Shown here one piece after another: positions 6,808 to 14,152 of a stretch of 64,000 bases of DNA. Below the pieces are notes generated by a model that made no database searches, had not been told where the DNA came from, and saw only the letters and a list, made by a program, of their open reading frames with translations. The DNA comes from Ruminococcus flavefaciens (GTDB lineage: Bacteria > Bacillota > Clostridia > Oscillospirales > Ruminococcaceae), in assembly GCA_902760805.1 (NCBI GenBank), contig CACWHY010000005.1:62001-126000 (forward strand), written 5' to 3'. The number at the start of each line of letters is the position of its first letter. The first letter of the stretch is position 1. Made by a program: the position numbers and the translations under genes.

Positions 6808-7654
6808 GATCATTTCAACACTGCATGAATTCTTCCAATTCTCCTTCGTGAGATACGCCTTCATCGTAGGCCTGCTCATTGCCCTTTGCTCCTCCCTTTT
6901 GGGCGTAACACTGGTGCTCAAGCGCTTTTCCTTCATCGGCGACGGACTGTCTCATGTGGCCTTTGGAGCAATGTCGGTAGCGGCTGTCACAAGCCTTACC
7001 AACCAAAACCTCATCGTGCTGCCGGTAACTCTTATCTCTGCCATACTCCTGCTGAGAACAGGCCAAAACACCCGCATAAAGGGCGACGCTGCGGTGGCCA
7101 TGATCTCTGTGGGCGCCCTGGCTATCGGCTATATGCTCATGAACATCTTCCCCACCTCGGGAAACATCTCCGCAGACGTGTGCAGCACACTTTTCGGATC
7201 CTTCTCGATCCTTGCGCTTAAACCCTCAGACGTAAGGCTCTGCGTCATTATGTCGATCATCGTCATCGGCACCTTCATTTTCTTCTACAACAAGATCTTC
7301 GCTGTGACCTTCGACGAGAGCTTCGCCAAGGCCACCGGCGTCAAGGCAGAGCTGTACAACACCCTCATCGCCGTCATTACCGCACTTATCATCGTGCTGG
7401 CCATGAATTTGGTGGGCTCGCTGCTGATCTCAGCGCTGATCATTTTCCCGGCACTTTCGGCAATGAGGCTCTTCCGCAGCTTCCGCAGCGTTATCATCTG
7501 CTCGGCAGTCGTATCGGTAGTCTGCGCTGCTGCCGGGATACTGCTGTCCATACTCGTTTCCACACCCGTTGGCTCCACCATAGTTGTGGCAGATCTTGCC
7601 GTTTTCCTGGTGTTCAGCCTCATCTCAAAGGCCGTAAGGAGGTCAGTAAAATGA
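6800..7654 (+). CDS. znuB: Metal ABC transporter permease
   Basis: This 284-aa integral membrane protein of the ABC-3 permease family has about eight hydrophobic segments. Conserved parts include GLLIALCSSLLGVTLVLKRFSFIGDGLSHVAFG (residues ~17-50), as in ZnuB/MntB. The ATG at 6800 (MTEIIS) was chosen because it has a GAGGAGG site and gives an 8-base overlap with the ATPase gene. Its stop overlaps the next gene's start (ATGA). It forms the membrane channel of the importer. Confidence 0.94.
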   Translation: MTEIISTLHEFFQFSFVRYAFIVGLLIALCSSLLGVTLVLKRFSFIGDGLSHVAFGAMSVAAVTSLTNQNLIVLPVTLISAILLLRTGQNTRIKGDAAVAMISVGALAIGYMLMNIFPTSGNISADVCSTLFGSFSILALKPSDVRLCVIMSIIVIGTFIFFYNKIFAVTFDESFAKATGVKAELYNTLIAVITALIIVLAMNLVGSLLISALIIFPALSAMRLFRSFRSVIICSAVVSVVCAAAGILLSILVSTPVGSTIVVADLAVFLVFSLISKAVRRSVK

Positions 7655-8199
7655 AAAAAACAGCTCTCATGACCGCAGCTCTCCTAGCGATCCTCTCCGC
7701 CGTTTCATGCGGAGACACATCAACTATGGACTCACTCATCAGCCAGCAGGAGTCCGCTACTGAGGCCGATACTCCCGTTTATTACAACGGTGTCCAGATC
7801 CAGTCTCCCGACGGAGAGAGTTTCCCAGATACCTCCGACGGAGATGTGGACATCGACCTTACCAAGCTCAGCTCCTCCATGATCTACGGACAGGTCTACG
7901 ACATGGTGTACAGCTCAGAGAATTATGTCGGCAAAAAGATCCGTGCCAAGGGAAATTTCTCCTACTATAAGGACCCCGACGGAAAGGAATACTTCGCTGT
8001 GCTGATCAGTGACGCGACCGCTTGTTGCAGCCAGGGGATAGAGTTCGTCCTCACAGATGAAAATGCTGTCTACCCAGACGACTACCCTCCCCTGAACACC
8101 GAGATCACAGTTGAGGGCGATTTCAACTCCTACAAGGAGAATTACAGCACCTATGTCCAGCTCCTTGACGCCAAGATCGTTCAGTCAGCAGAAGAATAA
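7651..8199 (+). CDS. Lipoprotein of the metal-uptake operon, unknown function
   Basis: This 182-aa lipoprotein has a signal peptide ending at SAVSC (lipobox). An acidic, Ser/Thr-rich linker runs to residue ~70, followed by a compact domain with VGKKIRAKGNF, VLISDATACCSQGIEFVL, and TEITVEGDF, reminiscent of an OB-like beta fold. The ACCSQG motif offers paired cysteines. It overlaps the permease stop by 4 bases, so it belongs to the same operon and probably works at the outside of the membrane in metal handling. I do not recognise a named family. Confidence 0.75.
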   Translation: MKKTALMTAALLAILSAVSCGDTSTMDSLISQQESATEADTPVYYNGVQIQSPDGESFPDTSDGDVDIDLTKLSSSMIYGQVYDMVYSSENYVGKKIRAKGNFSYYKDPDGKEYFAVLISDATACCSQGIEFVLTDENAVYPDDYPPLNTEITVEGDFNSYKENYSTYVQLLDAKIVQSAEE

Positions 8200-8220
8200 G
8201 AGGCTTTCGCAAAAAAAGAC

Positions 8221-8249
8221 TTTACAAAATCGCCGGAACGTGTTATAAT
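8221..8249 (+). promoter_or_regulatory. Promoter of plsY
   Basis: TTTACA (8221-8226), 17 bp, TATAAT (8244-8249) with TGT in front. The leader to the ATG is about 60 nt and contains two inverted repeats. Confidence 0.72.
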
Positions 8250-8264
8250 AATATAACAGAAACA

Positions 8265-8303
8265 TTGATATATTATTATCAAGCCTTAACAACACTTTTA
8301 AGG
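8265..8303 (+). promoter_or_regulatory. plsY leader: palindrome and ribosome-site hairpin
   Basis: TTGATA (8265-8270) and TATCAA (8277-8282) form an inverted repeat just after the transcription start. CCTTAA (8284-8289) and TTAAGG (8298-8303) form a second hairpin whose 3' arm takes in the first half of the AGGAGG ribosome site (8301-8306). The palindrome could be an operator and the hairpin could dampen translation. Both roles are inferred. Confidence 0.4.
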
Positions 8304-8314
8304 AGGTGTCCGGT

Positions 8315-8947
8315 ATGCAGATCGCTTTATGCACTTTCATCGGTTACCTTATCGGCAATATCAATCCCGCCTACATCATCGGCAGGCTAAAGGGCTTCGA
8401 TATACGCCAGAGAGGTTCCGGAAATGCGGGGGCTTCAAACGTTGTTATCACTATGGGAAAGAAGGCCGGCCTGTTCACTGCCCTGTTCGATATTTTCAAG
8501 GCAGCTGCCGCAGCGATCATCGCCTATCACCTTTTCCCTCAGCTTAAATTCGCCAAAATACTCTCAGGCAGCGCCTGCCTCCTGGGACATATCTTCCCGT
8601 TTATGATGAAGTTCCACGGCGGAAAGGGTCTGGCCTGCTTGGGAGGACTGATCATCGCCTTCGACCCCAAGATCTTCCTGCTGATGCTCATGTTCGAGCT
8701 GGTGCTTGGACTTGCCGCAGATTACGTCTGCATCGTGCCCACTACAGGCTCGCTGATCTTCACTGCGGTGTATGCGCTGATCACAGGCGATCCCGTGGGA
8801 ACTCTGATCCTGGCAGCCGTTTCGCTGGTAATCATGTACAAGCATATCGAGAATTTCCGGCGTATCCAGCACGGCACCGAAGCGCACATCAGCTTCCTCT
8901 GGCACAAGGACGAGGAGATCGAACGTATCCGCAACAATTCAAACTAA
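8315..8947 (+). CDS. plsY: Glycerol-3-phosphate acyltransferase (acyl-phosphate dependent)
   Basis: This 210-aa membrane enzyme transfers an acyl chain from acyl-phosphate to glycerol-3-phosphate, the first step of phospholipid synthesis. It carries the three PlsY motifs: GSGNAGASNV near residue 35, FKFHGGKG-like MMKFHGGKGLA near 100, and the C-terminal HxxN/RIxxGTE segment (KHIENFRRIQHGTEA). It has about five membrane helices. The ATG at 8315 is preferred over the GTG at 8306, which lies inside the AGGAGG ribosome site. It is monocistronic, with promoter and terminator. Confidence 0.96.
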   Translation: MQIALCTFIGYLIGNINPAYIIGRLKGFDIRQRGSGNAGASNVVITMGKKAGLFTALFDIFKAAAAAIIAYHLFPQLKFAKILSGSACLLGHIFPFMMKFHGGKGLACLGGLIIAFDPKIFLLMLMFELVLGLAADYVCIVPTTGSLIFTAVYALITGDPVGTLILAAVSLVIMYKHIENFRRIQHGTEAHISFLWHKDEEIERIRNNSN

Positions 8948-8950
8948 GGA

Positions 8951-8980
8951 AATTCCCGGTTTTTCCGGGAATTTTTTTTT
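8951..8980 (+). terminator. Terminator of plsY
   Basis: AATTCCCGG (8951-8959) pairs with CCGGGAATT (8965-8973), with a TTTTT loop and nine T residues after. It is four bases past the plsY stop. Confidence 0.9.
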
Positions 8981-9015
8981 CGAAAGATCATCCGGCGTCC
9001 AAGCGTACACCATAG

Positions 9016-9047
9016 GCTAAAAAAGGAGCGGCAAATGCCGCTCCTTT
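9016..9047 (-). terminator. Terminator of the fucose operon
   Basis: The inverted repeat AAAGGAGCGGCA / TGCCGCTCCTTT (9022-9033 and 9036-9047) is followed on the minus strand by a T run (9019-9024). It lies directly after the fucI stop. Confidence 0.85.
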
Positions 9048-9050
9048 CGC

Positions 9051-10853
9051 TTATTTGTAAAGTGGTCCGTATGCATCGCAGGCACGGTAGTCTGCGCCCT
9101 CAAGATCCTTCGTTCCAAAGGCTGCCCAGGTGTTGGGACGGTAGATGTCCTCGTCCGCAACGTTGTGCATGGAAACAGGGATCCTCAGCATGGAGGCCAG
9201 GGTGATGATGTCCCGGCCAATGTGTCCGTAGGTGATAGCGCCGTGATTTGCGCCCCAATTTGCCATAACTGAGTAAACGTCCTTGAATGCTCCCTCGCCG
9301 GTAAGACGTGGTGCGAACCATGTGGTGGGCCAGGTCTTGTCGGTGCGCTCGTCAAGGATCTTGTGTACCTTGTTGGGAATGGTCACAGTGTAGCCCTCTG
9401 CGATCTGTAGGAAGGGCTGAGTGCCGTTGAGGATATTCAGCCTAACCATGGTAACGGGCATCTCTGCACGGGTGCGGAAGTGGCTGGAATAGCCGCCTCC
9501 ACGGAAATATCCCAGATTTGCGCAGCACCAGTCAGTTGCCTCAAGCATAGCGCTGATGTCGTCATCGGTAACATCCCACCAGGGCTTCATGCAGCCCTTG
9601 CCGTTTTCGTCCTTAGAGGCGCCTGTTGCGTCAAGGCAGGCTGCTCCGGAATTGATCAGGTGGATAAATCCGCCCTCTGCCAGTCCCTCAGGCTTCCAGC
9701 CGGAAACTCTCTCTACAGCCTCGGGGCTCCAGTAGGTGCGCACGTCCGCAAAAATGGGAGCTGTGCCGGTGAGGAGCTTTCCGAAAAGCATGGAAACACC
9801 GTTGAGGCCGTCGTTCTCAGTTGCAACGGTAACAGGCTCCTTCTTGCCGTTCCAGTCGAAGGTGGAATTGAGGATAGCCTCCATGAAATCGCCGTTTGGC
9901 AGCCAATCTGTCCACTGGCGCTGGCCCTGGAAGCCGCCCAGGATACCGTTCCTTCCACGGGACTCCTCCAGCCAGCCCATTTCAGCCAGCTTGGGGTTGC
10001 CCTGGAGAATGTCACGGACGATAAGGGTCATCTTCACGCAGAATTCCCAGTCCTCCTCCTTGTGGTCGGCGGAGTGGGGACGCTTGAACTCGAAGGGATC
10101 CACCTTCTTGTCCAGAGGGATCTCGGTGTTCACGTCCATACCCTCGGGGCAGCGTACCATTGCCCATTTATAGGCCTTTTCGTACTCATCATGGTCGTAG
10201 ATCTCCAGATTTACACGGCGGAGGATCTCGGTCATGTCCACCCACTCGGCACGGATACCCAGGTAATTCTGGAAGAGATCGCTGTTGCAGTAGGATCCGC
10301 CGATGCCCATTGCCACGCCGCCTATGTTTACGTAGGCACGGTTGCGCATCTGACCGGCGGCTATCGCACATCTTGCGAAACGCAGCAGCTTTTCACGAAC
10401 GTCCTCAGGGATAGAGGTGTCGTTTGCGTCCTGAACATCGTGGCCGTATATGGAGAAGGCCGGCAGACCTCTCTGTGCATGGAGAGCCATAGCTGCCGCC
10501 AGATAAACGGCACCGGGGCGCTCAGTTCCGTTAAATCCCCAAACCGCCTTAATTGTAAGCGGGTCAAGATCCATGGTCTCGCTGCCGTAGCACCAGCAGG
10601 GAGTCACGGAAAGAGTTGCGCAGACGTTCTGTGTGGAGAAAAACTCCGCAGAAGCCGCAGCCTCGGCACCTCCGCCGATAGTTGAGGGCGAGATCACGCA
10701 CTGCACGGGAGTTCCGTCAGAGTAGCGCACATTGCTCTCAATGAGCTCCTTAGCGGCCTTTGCCATGTTCATGGTCTGGTCCTCAAGGGACTCACGAATG
10801 CCGAACTGACGGCCGTCGATAATGGGTCTTATGCCTATTTTAGGGTAATTCAT
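9051..10853 (-). CDS. fucI: L-fucose isomerase
   Basis: This 600-aa enzyme is close to the E. coli FucI length (about 590). It interconverts L-fucose and L-fuculose with a manganese ion in the cytosol. Recognisable stretches are [18 protein letters not shown] at the N-terminus, [18 protein letters not shown], and near the active site [21 protein letters not shown], and [12 protein letters not shown], which correspond to the Glu, Asp and His metal ligands of the family. It is the last gene of the fucA-fucU-kinase-fucI operon, with a terminator immediately after. Confidence 0.96.
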   Translation of the reverse strand: MNYPKIGIRPIIDGRQFGIRESLEDQTMNMAKAAKELIESNVRYSDGTPVQCVISPSTIGGGAEAAASAEFFSTQNVCATLSVTPCWCYGSETMDLDPLTIKAVWGFNGTERPGAVYLAAAMALHAQRGLPAFSIYGHDVQDANDTSIPEDVREKLLRFARCAIAAGQMRNRAYVNIGGVAMGIGGSYCNSDLFQNYLGIRAEWVDMTEILRRVNLEIYDHDEYEKAYKWAMVRCPEGMDVNTEIPLDKKVDPFEFKRPHSADHKEEDWEFCVKMTLIVRDILQGNPKLAEMGWLEESRGRNGILGGFQGQRQWTDWLPNGDFMEAILNSTFDWNGKKEPVTVATENDGLNGVSMLFGKLLTGTAPIFADVRTYWSPEAVERVSGWKPEGLAEGGFIHLINSGAACLDATGASKDENGKGCMKPWWDVTDDDISAMLEATDWCCANLGYFRGGGYSSHFRTRAEMPVTMVRLNILNGTQPFLQIAEGYTVTIPNKVHKILDERTDKTWPTTWFAPRLTGEGAFKDVYSVMANWGANHGAITYGHIGRDIITLASMLRIPVSMHNVADEDIYRPNTWAAFGTKDLEGADYRACDAYGPLYK

Positions 10854-10872
10854 AGCAATTCTCCTTTATATT

Positions 10873-12294
10873 TTATCTCTGTCCGGCACTTCTGGGAAGA
10901 AACTCTCTTGTCTCCTCCGAGCGCCGAACTATCTCAGGGATCTTGTCCGCTGAAGGAATGGCTCCCATGGAAAGGAGCTGAACAGCGGCGTTTCCCATAA
11001 CAGTAGCCTCAACAGGGCCTGCGGTCACCGGAAGGCCGCAAATATCCGCAGTGAGCTGGCACAGATAGCTGTCCCTTGTGCCGCCGCCCACCATGTAGAT
11101 CCGGCTGTAATCCTTACCGGTCAGGCTGCCGATCTGCTCCAAGGCCAGCCTGTATTTGTGGGCAAGCCCCAGGTACACCGCACGCATGACCTGTCCCAGA
11201 TTTTCCGGAACAACTTGTCCGCTGCGGCGGCAGTGCTCCTTCACACGCTCCGGCATATCTCCTGCTGTGGAGAACTCCGGTGCGTCGGGATCGATGTAAG
11301 AGGTGAACTCCTCCGCATTTCGGGCGGCGTTTTCCAGATCAGCGAAGGTCAGCTCCCTGCCTCGGGACTCCAGAAATGCCTTTGTCTCCTGGACTATCCA
11401 CAGGCCGGTGATGTTTTTCAGAAGGTCGATCCTTCCGCCGAAGCCCACCTCGTTGGTAAGCTCCAGCCCTGCCGCTTCCGGCGAAAGATAGGGCTTTTCC
11501 GCAGCCGTACCCAGCAGCGACCAGGTACCTGAGCTGAGGAAGATGTAGTCGCTCTCCTGAGAAGGCACCGCCAGAGAAGCGCACTGAGTATCGTGGCCGC
11601 AGACAGCTATCACCTCCGCAGATGGGATATCCAGCTCATGGCAGAGCTCCGGCCGAAGTCTTCCCTTGATCTGGCCTGCCCGAACTATTTTCCCGAAGAG
11701 CCTCCGGGGAAGTCCAAGCTCCCCGATAGCCTCCTCCGACCAGCAGCGGCCGGCCGGATCGTAGAGCTGAGTGGTGGAGGCGATGCTCTCCTCCGAGGAG
11801 ATCTCCCCCGTGAGGAAGTACCCGAGCAGATCCGGGATATTCAGCAGAGCAGCGCCGTTTTCCAGAACATATTTCTTCTCCGCCAGCAGCTGGAAGGCGG
11901 TGTTTATGCCCATGATCTGGTTGCCGGTAAGGGCGTAGAGCCGCTCAGGAGAGATCAGCTGCGCCGACCGCTCCACCATGCCGGAGTTCCGCCCGTCACG
12001 GTACTGGACAGGCAGCCGGATAAGATCGCCGTCCCCGTCCAGGATACCGTAGTCAACTCCCCAGGTGTCGATGCCCACAGACTCGAAACCGCCCTGTTCT
12101 GCGGCTTTTTTAAGGCCAATGCGGATCTCGCCGAAAAGCGCCAGTATGTCCCAGTAAAGGGTCCCGCAGACCGGCACTCCCCTGTTTTTGAAGCGGTGGA
12201 CCTCCCGAAGAGAAAGCCTTTCGCCGTCAAATCCCGCCAGCATAGCTCTTCCGCTGCTTGCTCCAAGGTCGAAGCACAGCACACGCCGGGTCAT
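10873..12294 (-). CDS. FGGY-family L-fuculokinase / rhamnulokinase
   Basis: This 473-aa sugar kinase has the N-terminal ATP-fold motif LCFDLGASSGRAML, then SVGIDTWGVDYGIL and VQYRDGRNSGM, and the C-terminal FGGY region ATVMGNAAVQLL. The sequence looks more like rhamnulokinase (RhaB) than E. coli FucK. Placement between fucU and fucI makes L-fuculose the likely substrate. It overlaps fucU by four bases (ATGA), so it is translationally coupled. Many gut Firmicutes use a RhaB-like kinase for fucose, so the symbol is left blank. Confidence 0.88.
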   Translation of the reverse strand: MTRRVLCFDLGASSGRAMLAGFDGERLSLREVHRFKNRGVPVCGTLYWDILALFGEIRIGLKKAAEQGGFESVGIDTWGVDYGILDGDGDLIRLPVQYRDGRNSGMVERSAQLISPERLYALTGNQIMGINTAFQLLAEKKYVLENGAALLNIPDLLGYFLTGEISSEESIASTTQLYDPAGRCWSEEAIGELGLPRRLFGKIVRAGQIKGRLRPELCHELDIPSAEVIAVCGHDTQCASLAVPSQESDYIFLSSGTWSLLGTAAEKPYLSPEAAGLELTNEVGFGGRIDLLKNITGLWIVQETKAFLESRGRELTFADLENAARNAEEFTSYIDPDAPEFSTAGDMPERVKEHCRRSGQVVPENLGQVMRAVYLGLAHKYRLALEQIGSLTGKDYSRIYMVGGGTRDSYLCQLTADICGLPVTAGPVEATVMGNAAVQLLSMGAIPSADKIPEIVRRSEETREFLPRSAGQR

Positions 12295-12719
12295 TTAACG
12301 ACTCCCTTTTTCAGTATGATGTTTGCGTAAATGGCAGTTTCGCCTGTAGCCACCACAGCGTAGGCTTTTTTCGCACGCTCATAGAAGTCAAACCGCTGGA
12401 TGAACTCTATATTGCAGCGCTCCGGCTCATACTTGCAGATAGTTGCCTTGTAGTCCTCCCAGATCACAGGCTCCACATCGTCGCCGGGAACGACTGCCAT
12501 AAGTCCCACCGGCGAAGGCGTGTAGCTGTCCAGCGGGAAAAACCTCATCACAGCGTCAAGGATCTCGGTGACGCCGTGGCCGTCCAGCCGCACAAGGCGC
12601 TGAGCAATTGCTGACGAGGGGAAATTTCCGTCAGCGATGACGATCTCGTCACCGTGTCCCATTTCCATGAGGATCTTCAGGAGCTCCGGCGAAAGGATAG
12701 AGGGGATCCCTTTTAACAT
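12291..12719 (-). CDS. fucU: L-fucose mutarotase (RbsD/FucU family)
   Basis: This 142-aa protein of the RbsD/FucU fold interconverts the alpha and beta anomers of L-fucose. It starts with LKGIPSILSPELLKILMEMGHGDEIVIADGNFPS, where the MGHGDEIVIADGN segment carries the conserved active-site His and Asp. A second conserved part is FYERAKKAYAVVATGE with the Tyr/Arg residues of the FucU branch. It sits 12 bp after fucA and overlaps the kinase gene by four bases. Confidence 0.93.
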   Translation of the reverse strand: MLKGIPSILSPELLKILMEMGHGDEIVIADGNFPSSAIAQRLVRLDGHGVTEILDAVMRFFPLDSYTPSPVGLMAVVPGDDVEPVIWEDYKATICKYEPERCNIEFIQRFDFYERAKKAYAVVATGETAIYANIILKKGVVK

Positions 12720-12731
12720 AGCCGTTCCTCC

Positions 12732-13412
12732 TTACTTATTGTACTTTTTGTAGCCGGGGTGTTTGCCTGTGACGCCGTACTGAGCTCTCATCCCGCAAAG
12801 CCTGTCGATGTTCTCACGGCTGATCTCCTGAGCTCCTCCAAGCAGGTGAGCTGTAAGGCTGATCTTAGCGAAAAGCTCAAGGGTCTCCATGCGGTAATAG
12901 GCGGTGATCAGGTCAGCTCCCACGGTGAGGGCTCCGTGGTTTTGGAGGAGCATAACGTCGTGCTCCTGAAGATATGGCGTGATGGCCTCCGGTACCTCAT
13001 CTGTAGATGGCGTGCCGTAGGGCGTCACCGGCACAGACCCTATCGCTATCACCGACTCGATCATAGTATACTCATCAAGTGCCTTGTTGGCAACGGCATA
13101 GCCTGTAGCCGTTGGGGGATGAGCATGAACGACTGCTCCCACATCGGGGCGCTCACTGTAGCAGCGCAGGTGCATTTTGATCTCGGAGGAGGGTCTGCGG
13201 CCTGCCTGAGCCTCCAGCACCTCGCCCTTTTCGTTGATCCTGACCAGCATATCCGGGGTGATGAAGCTCTTGCTGACGCCTGTTGGAGTAGCAAGGAAGG
13301 TGCCGTCCTCCAGCTTCACGGAAACGTTGCCGTCGTTGGCAGCCACCCAGCCCAGCTGCCACATTTTATGGCAGACATCGCAGATCTGGTCCCTGATCTC
13401 ATTCAAGTCCAT
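12732..13412 (-). CDS. fucA: L-fuculose-1-phosphate aldolase
   Basis: This 226-aa class II (zinc) aldolase splits L-fuculose-1-phosphate into dihydroxyacetone phosphate and L-lactaldehyde. The family pattern is clear: ANDGNVSVKL (phosphate binding), ATPTGVSK, SSEIKMH with the catalytic Glu near residue 76, the zinc motif VHAHPPTATGYA, and the third zinc His in LLQNHGAL. It is the first gene of the operon, with an AAAGGAG ribosome site. No lactaldehyde reductase, fucose permease or regulator gene is seen nearby, so lactaldehyde disposal and uptake must be encoded elsewhere. Confidence 0.93.
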   Translation of the reverse strand: MDLNEIRDQICDVCHKMWQLGWVAANDGNVSVKLEDGTFLATPTGVSKSFITPDMLVRINEKGEVLEAQAGRRPSSEIKMHLRCYSERPDVGAVVHAHPPTATGYAVANKALDEYTMIESVIAIGSVPVTPYGTPSTDEVPEAITPYLQEHDVMLLQNHGALTVGADLITAYYRMETLELFAKISLTAHLLGGAQEISRENIDRLCGMRAQYGVTGKHPGYKKYNK

Positions 13413-13514
13413 TGTAAACTCCTTTCTGCGGAAGAGCGCTCCGGATAAGAGGGTTAGGACAATATTGCCATTCCGAAAAGCGATCTAATTTAATTCCGCA
13501 AATAATACAACACT

Positions 13515-13543
13515 ATTATACAATATCTTCCAAAGCAAATCAA
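13515..13543 (-). promoter_or_regulatory. Promoter of the fucose operon
   Basis: On the minus strand, TTGATT (13538-13543), 17 bp, and TATAAT (13515-13520), about 100 bp upstream of fucA. This leaves a leader of roughly 95 nt. Confidence 0.65.
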
Positions 13544-13563
13544 TATAAATGGGAAATTTTTAT

Positions 13564-13577
13564 CTTTTGATCAAAAG
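13564..13577. promoter_or_regulatory. Palindromic operator candidate upstream of the fucose promoter
   Basis: CTTTTGATCAAAAG is a perfect 14-bp palindrome centred about 30 bp upstream of the -35 hexamer on the minus strand. The position fits an activator or a looping repressor. No regulator gene is adjacent. Confidence 0.45.
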
Positions 13578-13678
13578 TAGTAAAGTTAGTAGTTTTTACC
13601 TTTTGGCAATATTTTCACTGTAACAGCCGGGAGCTCAGGCGCATATCATGAGGTAAAAGACAGGAAAGGAGGTCAATT

Positions 13679-14005
13679 ATGGACGGCATTGTTATTACGG
13701 CAGCTGTGATCTTGGCGGTGGTGGCGCTCATCGAGGTGGTGACCCTGTTCCTGGTAAAGCCAGACCCGGCAGCTCCGCCGTATATCGAGCTGCTGCCGGT
13801 ATTTGAGGAGGATAAGTTCTTCCAACGGCGGCTGGAATACCTCGGGCGGCGCTGCGGAGGACGGACTTCCCTGATAATCGCCGATATTTCGGCAACTGAG
13901 GAGCAGCTTGAACTGTGCAGGAGACTGGCGGAGGAGTCCCCCGACACTGTGATCATCACCATGGCTCAGCTGGAGGAGCTGCTGAGGGAACGCTTCCTGG
14001 CTTAG
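13679..14005 (+). CDS. Small membrane-anchored protein, unknown function
   Basis: This 108-aa protein has one N-terminal membrane helix (residues ~4-26, IVITAAVILAVVALIEVVTLFLV), a short Pro-rich linker, and then a cytosolic domain of about 75 residues rich in Glu, Leu and Arg (e.g. RRLEYLGRRCGG, LELCRRLAEE, LEELLRERFLA). The ATG at 13679 has an AAAGGAGG ribosome site. It precedes recD2 by about 150 bp, and recD2 has its own promoter. I do not recognise the family and assign no function. Confidence 0.7.
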   Translation: MDGIVITAAVILAVVALIEVVTLFLVKPDPAAPPYIELLPVFEEDKFFQRRLEYLGRRCGGRTSLIIADISATEEQLELCRRLAEESPDTVIITMAQLEELLRERFLA

Positions 14006-14086
14006 GGGCTGATACCGCATCAAACAGGCGTTTTTGGCAAGCATCCAGGCCGCCGCCCAAGGAAACCATTTCCTCGGAACTGATCC

Positions 14087-14115
14087 TTGCTTTTTCTCTT
14101 CTTTTATGTTATAAT
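14087..14115 (+). promoter_or_regulatory. Promoter of recD2-mreB operon
   Basis: TTGCTT (14087-14092), 17 bp, TATAAT (14110-14115) with TGT in front, about 38 bp before the recD2 start. Confidence 0.65.
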
Positions 14116-14152
14116 GAAGGATAGACTAATTATTGCGGAAAGGAGGCGGAGC

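Noticed and set aside
8306..8314. GTG start for plsY nine bases upstream of the ATG
   Set aside because: The GTG lies within the AGGAGG ribosome site that serves the ATG at 8315.
9480..10685. A 400-codon open frame on the plus strand opposite fucI
   Set aside because: It is antisense to a well-supported enzyme gene, has no ribosome site, and its composition reflects the GC-rich third positions of fucI.
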